From Tenacibaculum gallaicum (GTDB lineage Bacteria > Bacteroidota > Bacteroidia > Flavobacteriales > Flavobacteriaceae): 64,000 nt of DNA. Positions 16,618 through 24,860 of the stretch are shown piece after piece. The notes under the pieces are model-generated. The model was not told where the DNA came from. It did no database searches and saw only the letters and a list, made by a program, of their open reading frames with translations. Numbering within the stretch: position 1 is the stretch's first letter; each line of letters opens with the position of its first letter. A program made the translations under genes and the position numbers. The DNA lies in NCBI RefSeq assembly GCF_003387615.1, contig NZ_QUNS01000005.1, forward strand, positions 106,083 through 170,082, read 5' to 3'.

Positions 16618-17811
16618 TTATCTAATTTCTAAAATCGATTTAATTCGTTCACTCGTTTCCTTAATACTAATATCATCCCATGAAATAGGACTTAACTTAC
16701 TTAATGCCTCTTTATAATTTGGATAAAAATTTCTGAATGCTGCATGATCATTTTTATCATATAGTTTGTCTTGGTACCAAGTGTAAAAAGAATAAACTAT
16801 TGAAACATGAATTTCATTTTGTTCAGCAAATTTTGATACTAAAAAAGGATTATTAATGTACTTTTTTATATAATGAAATTTATCTTCTGCCATAAAAAAT
16901 TCTCGAGCAAATGAATCTGCTTTATCTTCAATTAAAAATAAATCGTCATCACCTGTTAGATGAAAACTATTAGTCTCTATCAAATCGAAATCAAATAACA
17001 CATGATGTAATTCATGCAAAAGTGTAAACCAAATAGTAGGATATTTTTTATTAAAGTCAGTAAGAACAATACAAGGTTTTCCATTTACAACAAATGTTCC
17101 ACCTCTAACTTGAGTTGTTGACAAATAGTCTTGAAAAATTACTGTGACACCAATGTTATAAAGCGCTTTGCAAACAGTAAAAAGACCTTCTTTAACATCC
17201 TGCGAATAAGGCTTAACTTTTACTATTAAGTCTTTTAATCTACCTCTATCATATTCATTTGGATTGTCAATTATTCTAAAAGTTTGATAAGCCGACTTTA
17301 TCCAAAAATCTTTCATTTTATCCGAAAAATTCCTTTTTGTTTTACTATATAAAGGTTCAACAAGTTCGTCTTCATATTCTTGGATAGATGAATAACCAAA
17401 AAATGTAAGAACTTTACCTACTAATTCATCAGTTTCATAATCTTTATCAAAGAAACCAAGTTTAGTTAAAGTCTTTACATCAAAATTCTTTAATAAAAAA
17501 GTTGCTTTTCTTGCCTTATCAATTGAACCGATATTATTCTTATTTTGATTATTTAATACAATCTGAATAAATTTATCAATATTAATTTCTAAAAATTCAG
17601 CAATTTTAACCACATGGATTAAATTCGGCTGTTTTGCTGTACCACTAATTATTTGTTCAAAAACATCTTTGTCAATATTCAAAAGTTTTAAAGCCTTCGT
17701 TTTACTAACATTATAATCAATTAGTTTTTGTTCAAATTCATTTCTAATATCAAAACTTTCATCATCAGAAAAAATTGATTTTAGTAAATCGTCAATGTTG
17801 GATTCTTTCAT
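16618..17811 (-). CDS. HTH-containing ImmA/IrrE-family metallopeptidase
   Basis: Zinc peptidase of the ImmA/IrrE (COG2856) type, 397 residues. Residues about 30-85 look like an XRE-type helix-turn-helix (SKTKALKLLNIDKDVFEQII, then HVVKIAEFLEINIDKF). The zinc site is HELHH at 266-270, with the downstream EDKADSFAREFF (295-306) supplying the third ligand region. Known relatives cleave repressors (ImmA of ICEBs1, IrrE/PprI of Deinococcus); here DNA binding and protease are in one chain. It is first gene of a two-gene minus-strand unit with its own promoter and a perfect inverted repeat upstream. Target protein unknown. Confidence 0.85.
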   Translation of the reverse strand: MKESNIDDLLKSIFSDDESFDIRNEFEQKLIDYNVSKTKALKLLNIDKDVFEQIISGTAKQPNLIHVVKIAEFLEINIDKFIQIVLNNQNKNNIGSIDKARKATFLLKNFDVKTLTKLGFFDKDYETDELVGKVLTFFGYSSIQEYEDELVEPLYSKTKRNFSDKMKDFWIKSAYQTFRIIDNPNEYDRGRLKDLIVKVKPYSQDVKEGLFTVCKALYNIGVTVIFQDYLSTTQVRGGTFVVNGKPCIVLTDFNKKYPTIWFTLLHELHHVLFDFDLIETNSFHLTGDDDLFLIEDKADSFAREFFMAEDKFHYIKKYINNPFLVSKFAEQNEIHVSIVYSFYTWYQDKLYDKNDHAAFRNFYPNYKEALSKLSPISWDDISIKETSERIKSILEIR

Positions 17812-17830
17812 TAAAAGAGTATTTACCCTG

Positions 17831-17838
17831 CAAATATA
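17831..17838 (-). promoter_or_regulatory. -7 box of the HTH-peptidase operon
   Basis: TATATTTG on the minus strand matches TAnnTTTG about 20 bases before the ATG at 17811. A perfect inverted repeat lies about 26 bases further upstream. Confidence 0.45.
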
Positions 17839-17863
17839 ATCATTTATTTGACATATATTAACA

Positions 17864-17885
17864 TTTAAGGGAAATTACCCTTAAA
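17864..17885. promoter_or_regulatory. Perfect 8-bp inverted repeat, candidate operator
   Basis: TTTAAGGG (17864-17871), six-base spacer, CCCTTAAA (17878-17885). It sits just upstream of the -33 region of the HTH-peptidase operon, a natural place for autoregulation by the peptidase's own HTH domain. A related half-site TTTACCCT occurs at 17822-17829 next to the -7 box. Confidence 0.5.
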
Positions 17886-17894
17886 AAAACCACA

Positions 17895-18024
17895 CCCAAC
17901 ACCATGTATAATTAATTGCTAGGTTCTAGCCTACTTACGAAAATCCTCGCGGATTTTCTATTCGGTTTTTATTTGCAAAATAAGTTAATTAAATACGCTA
18001 CTATATCATAAACAAAACATTACC
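17895..18024 (+). other. Degenerate attC-like palindrome (right flank of the peptidase pair)
   Basis: Left arm CCCAAC...GTATAATTAATTGC (17895-17920) resembles the reverse complement of the right arm GCTACTATATCATA (17997-18010), followed after eight bases by ATTACC, one base off the GTTACC core seen in the 61-kb array. An inner perfect hairpin GAAAATCC/GGATTTTC lies at 17939-17958. Read as an old attC-like site; the core is mutated. Confidence 0.45.
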
Positions 18025-18038
18025 AAATTTAAAACTCT

Positions 18039-20483
18039 CTAATAAGCATCCACATCAATAATAAAACGAATCGGTCTAAAATCTTTGACCGCTTCAAACG
18101 TATTTTTAATTTTTTGTAGCTGCTCTTTTGTCTTTCCTAACGATTGTTTGGGTGGAATTTTAATCACTAAATTCTTAATATACTGGTTTCGAATACGAGA
18201 AACCGCAGGCGCTGTGGGTCCTAACACATTTTCATGAAACACATTTTGTAACGCTTTTGCTAACCAGTTGATACCGTTATCAACACGCGTGTAATCTTTG
18301 TGCTTTAAGGTAATTTTTATCAAACGATAGTATGGCGGGTAATGGAACTGCCAACGATCTTGCAACTGTTCTTTATACATTTCTGTATAATTGTTGGTCG
18401 ATACTTGCTGTAAAATCTGATGATACGGATTGTAAGTTTGTATCGCTACATTTCCTTGTTTTTTGGTACGTCCAGCCCTACCCGACACTTGCACCATTAA
18501 CTGAAAAGCACGCTCATGAGCTCTAAAATCAGGAAAGTTGAGCATAGAATCTGCATTGAGGATTCCTACCAACGATACATTTTCGAAATCCAATCCTTTA
18601 GAAAGCATTTGCGTTCCTACCAAAACATCAATTTCTTGGGCTTCAAAAGACCCAATAATCTTTTGATACCCATATTTTCCTCGGGTGGTATCCAAGTCCA
18701 TTCGCCCAATAGTATGATTCGGAAATAGCTCTTTGAGTTCTAACTCTATTTGCTCCGTTCCAAAACCTTTGGTGTCTAAAGTAGCACTTCCACAAGCACC
18801 ACAACTGTTCGGCATCGAACGCTGATAATGGCAATAATGACATTTTAACTCCTTACGGAATTTATGGTAGGTTAAACTCACATCACAATTCGGACATTGA
18901 GGAGACACCCCACAAGTGGTACACTCTACCACAGGCGAAAACCCACGTCGGTTTTGAAATAAAATAACCTGTTCTTTTTCGTCCAACGCTTCGGTAATCA
19001 TTTTTAATAAACGATCCGAAAAATGACCATTCATTTCCTTTTTTCGATGCTTTTCTTTAATGTCTATCAGCTCGATTTTAGGCAACTGAATGTTCCCGAA
19101 ACGACGCGTTAATTCTATAAACCCGTATTTAGATTGTGTAGCGTTAAAATAACTCTCTATTGATGGTGTTGCAGAACCTAACAATACTTTTGCTTGGTGT
19201 AAATGACCTAATACTACCGAGGCATCACGTGCGTTGTAACGTGGTGATGGTTCAAATTGCTTGTACGACGTTTCGTGCTCTTCATCTACCACAATCAACC
19301 CTAAGTTTGAAAACGGTAAAAACAACGAAGAACGTGCTCCTAAAACAATTTGTGCTTTCGGTTTGTTTTCTAAGACATTATTCCACACCTCTACGCGTTC
19401 ATTCATTGAGTATTTTGAATGGAATACCGAAATAAAGTTTCCAAAGTAGTTTTGTAAACGGGTAATGATTTGCGTAGTCAAGGCTATTTCTGGCAGTAAA
19501 AACAATATTTGTTTTCCTTCAGCAATCACTTCTTTAATCAGTTTTACATAAATTTCTGTTTTACCAGAACCTGTAACCCCGTGTAATAAACTTACTTGCT
19601 GAGTTTCAAAAGAAGTTTTTATTTGATTGAAAGCTTCCTGCTGAAATTCATTCAACTCTTTTATCTGATTCGTTTCCCCTTGATAATTGATTCGATCGGT
19701 TTGAATGTGATAAAATTCAAAAATATCTTTCTCCACCAAGGCTTTTAAAACTGCGGAAGAAGCTCCCGACTGTTCTTCTAAATCTTTTGCTTTTATCGGC
19801 TTTTTAGCTGCTACTAACTGAAAATACGTCAGTACCGCTTCTCGTTGCTTTTTAGCTCTGGAAAGTTCTTCTAAAAGTGTTTGTAAGCCTTCATTTGAAT
19901 TGTAATTAGCGTGCAAACGCACATACTTAACCAGTTTAGGTTTGTAGGTTTCGTAAATCTCTTCTTTAATGTAAATCGCGCTTTTCTCTATCAATCCGTT
20001 AATGATAGGTAGTACGGTTTTCTTTCCTAAAATATCAGCAACTTGATGAATGGTTAACTGCGAATGATGCTGTAAGGCTTCAAAAATTAAAAACTCTTCA
20101 TCGGTTAAAATAGTTTCCTCAGTGAATTCCTCGTTTTTATAGATAATCGTTTCACTTTCTAGCAAAAATGCGGATGGTAAGGCTGCTCTGTACACATCAC
20201 CTAACGAACACAAATAGTAGTTCGAAATCCACTGCCAATGTTGTAGTTGTTGTTCAGTTATAATAGGAGTATCATCTAATATTTGATGAATGTCTTTGGC
20301 TTCGTATACTTCGGGTGCATTTTGGTGAATATTAAACACCAATGCGGTATATATTTTACTTTTCCCGAAAGAAACGGCTACACGCATTCCTTTTTTTAAG
20401 AAAGAGGCTTCTGCTTCGGTTACCGTATAGGTAAACGTTTTTTGCAACGGAATGGGTAATATGACGTCGATGAAATATGGCAT
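18039..20483 (-). CDS. priA: Primosomal replication restart helicase PriA
   Basis: Superfamily 2 DNA helicase that reloads the replisome at stalled forks, 814 residues, normal for Bacteroidetes. N-terminal 3'-DNA-binding domain begins YFIDVILPIPLQKTFTYTV. Walker A GVTGSGKTEIY lies near residue 302 and the DEEH box near 398 followed by ETSYKQFEPSPRYNARD. The helicase core is interrupted by zinc-binding cysteine pairs near 516-566 (CTTC, CPNC, CHYC, CGAC). The start codon overlaps the stop of the upstream lipoprotein gene by one base (TAATG). Confidence 0.93.
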   Translation of the reverse strand: MPYFIDVILPIPLQKTFTYTVTEAEASFLKKGMRVAVSFGKSKIYTALVFNIHQNAPEVYEAKDIHQILDDTPIITEQQLQHWQWISNYYLCSLGDVYRAALPSAFLLESETIIYKNEEFTEETILTDEEFLIFEALQHHSQLTIHQVADILGKKTVLPIINGLIEKSAIYIKEEIYETYKPKLVKYVRLHANYNSNEGLQTLLEELSRAKKQREAVLTYFQLVAAKKPIKAKDLEEQSGASSAVLKALVEKDIFEFYHIQTDRINYQGETNQIKELNEFQQEAFNQIKTSFETQQVSLLHGVTGSGKTEIYVKLIKEVIAEGKQILFLLPEIALTTQIITRLQNYFGNFISVFHSKYSMNERVEVWNNVLENKPKAQIVLGARSSLFLPFSNLGLIVVDEEHETSYKQFEPSPRYNARDASVVLGHLHQAKVLLGSATPSIESYFNATQSKYGFIELTRRFGNIQLPKIELIDIKEKHRKKEMNGHFSDRLLKMITEALDEKEQVILFQNRRGFSPVVECTTCGVSPQCPNCDVSLTYHKFRKELKCHYCHYQRSMPNSCGACGSATLDTKGFGTEQIELELKELFPNHTIGRMDLDTTRGKYGYQKIIGSFEAQEIDVLVGTQMLSKGLDFENVSLVGILNADSMLNFPDFRAHERAFQLMVQVSGRAGRTKKQGNVAIQTYNPYHQILQQVSTNNYTEMYKEQLQDRWQFHYPPYYRLIKITLKHKDYTRVDNGINWLAKALQNVFHENVLGPTAPAVSRIRNQYIKNLVIKIPPKQSLGKTKEQLQKIKNTFEAVKDFRPIRFIIDVDAY

Positions 20484-21193
20484 TATTCTACTATTTCTAA
20501 TGGAGCTGGTGGAGGTGGTGGTGGAAATTCTATTAAATTACCCTTTTTATCAAACAACCTGAAGTCTTTTTCCAATAATATTTGAAGAGGATATACTCTC
20601 TTTAAAGAATCTATATTTTTCTTTTGAAAACCAGTAATAAAATTAAAATATGATACTGATATAGTATTCAATGCTTTATATACTCTTTCTTTAGATTTTT
20701 TAGTTAAATCGCGATACCTAAATAGTATTATACTTCTATCTGGACTATCAGAATATCCATAATCTTTTCCCCAATTTAACAACTGTCTATTTAAATACTC
20801 TTCAAAATTTTTAACACTAAGAACTTTTTCATTTTCATGAAAAAAAAGTGTTTTTTCTTCTTTAAAGTCGCCTTCCAATACAATTGTATTTTTTTCTTTA
20901 ATACAAAAAGTTGGCAAATGACACTTTATAAAAAAATTAATATTTAAGGGTATATCATTATTTTGTGTTCTTACATACTGTTTCTTGTGAGTAATCTCCT
21001 CATAATACTCGCATTTTTCTATATAATTTTTGAAACTAATAATTGTATCTAAATCAAAAACAAAAGTAGAATCTGTGTTTTTCCGTGTAGGAAAAACATC
21101 TTTCATAGTTAAAGCTTGTTCCTTTACTGTTTTGGAACAAGAAATAATTAGCAGAAATAAAACAGTAAGTATGTAAAAAGTGGTTTTCTTCAT
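20483..21193 (-). CDS. Hypothetical lipoprotein with proline-rich C-terminus
   Basis: Unrecognised 236-residue secreted protein. The N-terminus MKKTTFYILTVLFLLIISCSK is a lipoprotein signal with Cys19 in the lipobox. The remainder is charged and mixed alpha/beta, and the chain ends with six or more consecutive prolines (PPPPPPAPLEIVE), which might be a flexible linker or envelope-spanning tail. The stop codon overlaps the priA start by one base. Nothing suggests a functional link with priA beyond cotranscription. No close family is recognised. Confidence 0.7.
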   Translation of the reverse strand: MKKTTFYILTVLFLLIISCSKTVKEQALTMKDVFPTRKNTDSTFVFDLDTIISFKNYIEKCEYYEEITHKKQYVRTQNNDIPLNINFFIKCHLPTFCIKEKNTIVLEGDFKEEKTLFFHENEKVLSVKNFEEYLNRQLLNWGKDYGYSDSPDRSIILFRYRDLTKKSKERVYKALNTISVSYFNFITGFQKKNIDSLKRVYPLQILLEKDFRLFDKKGNLIEFPPPPPPAPLEIVE

Positions 21194-21300
21194 CTAACAT
21201 CAAAACTACACAAAAATGAGTAGATAATAAATACTAAGTTTGTGTATTTAACCTTTAGTTTGTACGGTATTTTATACTAAACTCTAAAGGATTGTTTGAG

Positions 21301-21522
21301 TTAATCACTTATCATTTCTAAGTACAACCTTTCTACTTTAGCTCTTGCCCATGGTGTTGTTCTTAAGAATTTTAAGCTTGATTTATAGGTTGGGTTCTTT
21401 TTAAAGGCATTTATATTCAACATCTCTCCCATATCTTCCCAACCATATTCTAGGTATAGTTCTTCTAACATGGTGGCTAGTTTTATTCCGTGAAGTGGAT
21501 TATTTGGCTGTTCTTGACTCAT
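21301..21522 (-). CDS. VF530 family (DUF2132) small protein
   Basis: A 73-residue protein of the VF530/DUF2132 family, annotated as DNA-binding from its structure. The characteristic sequence NPLHGIKLATMLEELYLEYGWEDMG followed by INAFKKNPTYKSSLKFLRTTPWARAKVE spans nearly the entire chain. It is cytoplasmic. It lies 18 bases downstream of the thioredoxin-like gene stop in the opposite reading order (same strand, next gene after it), perhaps on the same transcript. Role unknown. Confidence 0.85.
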   Translation of the reverse strand: MSQEQPNNPLHGIKLATMLEELYLEYGWEDMGEMLNINAFKKNPTYKSSLKFLRTTPWARAKVERLYLEMISD

Positions 21523-21540
21523 AGCGCAAAGGTAAATATT

Positions 21541-22086
21541 CTATTGTAGTAATTCGTCTAACAAAATTCTAAATTTATCACTATTCCAATCGGCAGGTCC
21601 TTTTTTATCTACGACAATAGTTCCGTTCTTATCAATTATAAACGTTGCAGGAATTGAGTTACTTACTAACTGGCTGGGTACTTTTGACAAAATGTTATAC
21701 GTTGGTAAATCGTAACCTTTGTCTTTATAAAAAGCCTCAATCGTTGTCCAATCCTCGTTACTCACAAATACAAACTCAACCTTGTCTTTATAATCGTTGT
21801 ATAGTCTTTGAATACTTGGCATTTCGGCAATACAAGGTGGACACCACGTTGCCCAAAAATTTATAAAAACTACTTTATCCTTTATTTCATTAAAATCAAT
21901 ATTAGTAGTATTTAAACCTTTAAGATTCCAATTGTAGTCATTTAATGTTTCTCTTTTTTCTTTAGTAATGGTAGAAGGAGAAAACGAAACTAATCTAATA
22001 AAATATACTTTTGTAGGAGGATATAATAACAAGCCAATAATTACGACAAATATGATGTTTGAAATTGTTTTTCTGTTGAGTTTCAT
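21541..22086 (-). CDS. TlpA-like membrane-anchored thioredoxin
   Basis: Thiol-disulfide oxidoreductase acting outside the cytoplasmic membrane. The ATG at 22086 gives 181 residues starting MKLNRKTISN with an N-terminal anchor at about 8-27; a longer frame from 22122 adds 12 residues. The thioredoxin fold contains FINFWATWCPPCIAEMPS with the redox pair WCPPC near residues 84-88, and the cis-proline region SIPATFIIDKNG. Typical TlpA/ResA-like length. Partners could be cytochrome maturation or surface protein folding; context does not tell. Confidence 0.85.
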   Translation of the reverse strand: MKLNRKTISNIIFVVIIGLLLYPPTKVYFIRLVSFSPSTITKEKRETLNDYNWNLKGLNTTNIDFNEIKDKVVFINFWATWCPPCIAEMPSIQRLYNDYKDKVEFVFVSNEDWTTIEAFYKDKGYDLPTYNILSKVPSQLVSNSIPATFIIDKNGTIVVDKKGPADWNSDKFRILLDELLQ

Positions 22087-22163
22087 TAAAATTATTTTTA
22101 GCTGAATTGTCGCTTTAATCACTAGAACATTACAGAGTAATTATCTTTTCTCTTAACCTTTTT

Positions 22164-22171
22164 CAAATCTA
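22164..22171 (-). promoter_or_regulatory. -7 box of the TlpA-like gene
   Basis: TAGATTTG on the minus strand fits TAnnTTTG and would give a leader of about 70 bases. The rest of the 303-bp divergent spacer (22087-22389) up to gcvT is AT-rich; for gcvT only a one-mismatch box TACTTTAG (22271-22278) is seen and no glycine riboswitch is recognisable. Confidence 0.35.
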
Positions 22172-22389
22172 CCATTCTTTGCTAAGACGAGGAAAATATT
22201 AACAAACATTTGGGTACTATACTATTATAATATTACACAGATTCAACTGTATTGTTTGCTAATTTTTCAATACTTTAGCATCACTTTTTTAAATAAACAA
22301 TACACAATAATGAAACCAACATGAATAAAATAATGTTTACTTATTATTCTATTCGTTAAAAGGTTACAAAAACAATAAAAAACAAACAC

Positions 22390-23472
22390 ATGAAAAATAC
22401 AGCTTTATCACATGTACATGAGGCTTTGGGAGCCAAAATGGTTCCTTTTGCAGGTTATAATATGCCTGTACAATACGAAGGAGTAACTGCTGAACACGAA
22501 ACTGTTAGAAAAGGAGTTGGTGTTTTTGATGTAAGCCATATGGGAGAGTTCTTTTTAAAAGGAGAAAACGCTTTGGCTTTAATTCAAAAAATATCTTCTA
22601 ACGATGCTTCTAAATTAGTTCCTGGAAAAGCACAGTACAGCTGTATGCCTAATACTGACGGAGGAATTGTAGATGATTTAATTATTTACATGATCGCCGA
22701 AAATGAGTATATGTTAGTAGTAAATGCTTCTAATATTGAAAAAGACTGGAACTGGATTTCTCAACACAACGATTTAAACGTTGAGATGGAGAACCGTTCT
22801 GAAGAATGGTCGTTATTAGCTATTCAAGGGCCTAAAGCTGCAAAAGCTATGCAGTCATTAACTTCAGTAGATTTATCAACTATTAAGTTTTACACTTTTG
22901 AAATCACTGATTTTGCTGGTATACCAAATGTAGTAGTTTCTGCTACTGGATATACAGGTTCTGGTGGTTTTGAAGTATATGTAAAAAATGAAGATGCTGA
23001 ACAACTTTGGAACAACGTTTTTGAAGCTGGAAAAGATTGGGGAATTAAGCCTATTGGTTTAGCTGCTCGTGACACCTTACGTTTGGAAATGGGCTACTGT
23101 TTATATGGTAATGATATTGATGATACTACCTCTCCTTTAGAAGCTGGTTTAGGGTGGATTACAAAGTTTACTAAAGACTTTGTAAACGCAGAAGCTTTAA
23201 AAGCTCAAAAAGAAGCGGGTGTTACCCGTAAATTGGTTGCTTTTGAATTAACTGAGCGTGGTGTACCTCGTCATGATTACGAAATTGTAGATGTTGATGG
23301 AAACAACATTGGTCGTGTTACTTCAGGTACTATGAGTCCGTCGTTAGGAAAAGGAATTGGATTAGGATATGTTACTATTGAAAACTCTAAAGTTGATAGT
23401 GCTATTTTTATCCAAGTTCGTAAAAAACAAATTCCTGCTAAAGTAGTGAAGTTACCTTTTTATAAAGGTTAA
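22390..23472 (+). CDS. gcvT: Aminomethyltransferase, glycine cleavage system T protein
   Basis: Transfers the methylene unit from aminomethyl-lipoyl H protein to tetrahydrofolate, releasing ammonia. At 360 residues it has the family length. Readable features are [32 protein letters not shown] near residues 44-55, the folate-site region [12 protein letters not shown] near 190-200, and [16 protein letters not shown] near 230-245. The other glycine cleavage genes are not adjacent, as is common in Bacteroidetes. A strong hairpin terminator follows the stop. Confidence 0.94.
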   Translation: MKNTALSHVHEALGAKMVPFAGYNMPVQYEGVTAEHETVRKGVGVFDVSHMGEFFLKGENALALIQKISSNDASKLVPGKAQYSCMPNTDGGIVDDLIIYMIAENEYMLVVNASNIEKDWNWISQHNDLNVEMENRSEEWSLLAIQGPKAAKAMQSLTSVDLSTIKFYTFEITDFAGIPNVVVSATGYTGSGGFEVYVKNEDAEQLWNNVFEAGKDWGIKPIGLAARDTLRLEMGYCLYGNDIDDTTSPLEAGLGWITKFTKDFVNAEALKAQKEAGVTRKLVAFELTERGVPRHDYEIVDVDGNNIGRVTSGTMSPSLGKGIGLGYVTIENSKVDSAIFIQVRKKQIPAKVVKLPFYKG

Positions 23473-23482
23473 TAATATTTCT

Positions 23483-23513
23483 AAAAAAAGCAGCTTTTTA
23501 AAGCTGCTTTTAC
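23483..23513 (+). terminator. Intrinsic terminator after gcvT
   Basis: AAAGCAGCTTT pairs with AAAGCTGCTTT at about 23487-23510, followed by a short T-run. From 23514 to 23670 I see only AT-rich DNA with no gene. Confidence 0.8.
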
Positions 23514-23670
23514 CCCTTAAAGAATAATTTAATTTTCCCCAAAAAATTAAATTAAATACTCATTTTTTTACTTTGAGCACTTCAAATATCTAGAACAAAA
23601 GTGCCTTTTCAGCTTTAACTTCCTTAAAAGACATCTTTTTAGATATAAGTGTACTATTTTACACCTTAAA

Positions 23671-23708
23671 AGTAAAAAAGCAGTTCTTAAAAGAACTGCT
23701 TTTTTACT
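23671..23708 (-). terminator. Intrinsic terminator of the MacAB-like operon
   Basis: AAAAAAGCAGTTCTT pairs with AAGAACTGCTTTTTT; A- and T-runs on both sides make it bidirectional. It lies just downstream of the adaptor gene ending at 23732. Confidence 0.85.
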
Positions 23709-23731
23709 ATAAATCAATATTTTAGCTGTTA

Positions 23732-24838
23732 TTAGTCTTTCTTCTCATCATCTTTTGATGCTTTGTTCCAGATTTTAATTTCATCATCGGCAGTTACTCC
23801 TTCTAAAACTTCAATATTTACTCCGTCTGAAACTCCTAATTTTAATTCTCTTTTTTCAAACTCATCATCGCCCTTTTTTATCTCTACATATGGTTCTTCT
23901 GTTTTCTTATCAAAACGTAATAATGATTCTTTAATAGATAAAACACTATCTTTTTTCTCTAATACTATATCTGCGTTGGCACTATACCCTGCTCTTACAA
24001 AATAATTATCATCAAGTTTTACATCTGCTTTAATTTTAAACTGTACAGCTCCGTTTTCTTCAGTTCCTTTTGGTGCTATAAAGTTTAATATTGCTGGAAA
24101 TTTTTTGCTTTCAATAGCGCCTAATGAAACCTGAATATTTGAGCCTTTTACTAATTTTCCTACCTCTGATTCATCAACTTGCCCTTCAAAAATCATTTTT
24201 TCCATATCCGCAATTGTTGCGATGGTAGTACCTTCATTAAAGTTATTTGATTGAATAACTTGGTATCCTTTTTTTACAGGGATTTCTACAACCATACCAG
24301 ATGTTGTTGCTCTAATATTAGTATTTGCCCCAGCTGAACCTACTGACCCTTTCTTAATGATTTGATAGTCATTCTGAGCATTTCTTAAATCATTTTTTGC
24401 TTGATTGTATGATAATTGAGAGGCTTCAAAATCTTGACTAGAAATTACACCTTTGTCAAATAAATTTTTGTTTCTATCATACTGCGTTTTTGCATTGTTT
24501 AGTCTAATTTGTATAGAGTTAATCATTCCTCTAGCACTTTGTAACGATTGTTCGTTTGGCACTACTCTAACAGTTGCTAATAAGTCTCCTGATTTTACTA
24601 TCTCTCCCTCTTCTACAACAACTTTATCTATAATTCCTGCTATTTGAGGTTTAATTTCTACTTCTTCTAAAGGAACAACTTTTCCTGTAGCTACTGCTTT
24701 TTTAACGATTGTAGTTCTGAATGGTTTCTCTGTTTCATAGGTTACCACACTTTTTTGATTTTTCTTCCCTAACCAAATTAGGATGACTACAAATAATAGT
24801 GCTACTATTCCTAAGATAATTTTTGCTCTTTTGCTCAT
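23732..24838 (-). CDS. Periplasmic adaptor subunit (MacA/HlyD-like) of an ABC efflux system
   Basis: Membrane fusion protein linking an inner-membrane MacB-type transporter to an outer-membrane channel. The 368-residue chain has an N-terminal anchor (about 6-23), a lipoyl half (VEIKPQIAGIIDKVVVEEGEIVKSGDLLATV near 60-90), a coiled-coil hairpin (about 95-160, with NNAKTQYDRNKNLFDKGVISSQDFE), the second lipoyl half (ATTSGMVVEIPVKKG), then beta-barrel domains. It is the last gene of a four-gene minus-strand operon: ATPase, permease, permease, adaptor. No TolC-like gene is in the window. Substrate unknown. Confidence 0.88.
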   Translation of the reverse strand: MSKRAKIILGIVALLFVVILIWLGKKNQKSVVTYETEKPFRTTIVKKAVATGKVVPLEEVEIKPQIAGIIDKVVVEEGEIVKSGDLLATVRVVPNEQSLQSARGMINSIQIRLNNAKTQYDRNKNLFDKGVISSQDFEASQLSYNQAKNDLRNAQNDYQIIKKGSVGSAGANTNIRATTSGMVVEIPVKKGYQVIQSNNFNEGTTIATIADMEKMIFEGQVDESEVGKLVKGSNIQVSLGAIESKKFPAILNFIAPKGTEENGAVQFKIKADVKLDDNYFVRAGYSANADIVLEKKDSVLSIKESLLRFDKKTEEPYVEIKKGDDEFEKRELKLGVSDGVNIEVLEGVTADDEIKIWNKASKDDEKKD

Positions 24839-24860
24839 GATTAATTGATTATTTCTTTTT

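Noticed and set aside
22287..22389. Glycine riboswitch upstream of gcvT
   Set aside because: The leader is AT-rich and none of the conserved glycine aptamer bases are recognisable.
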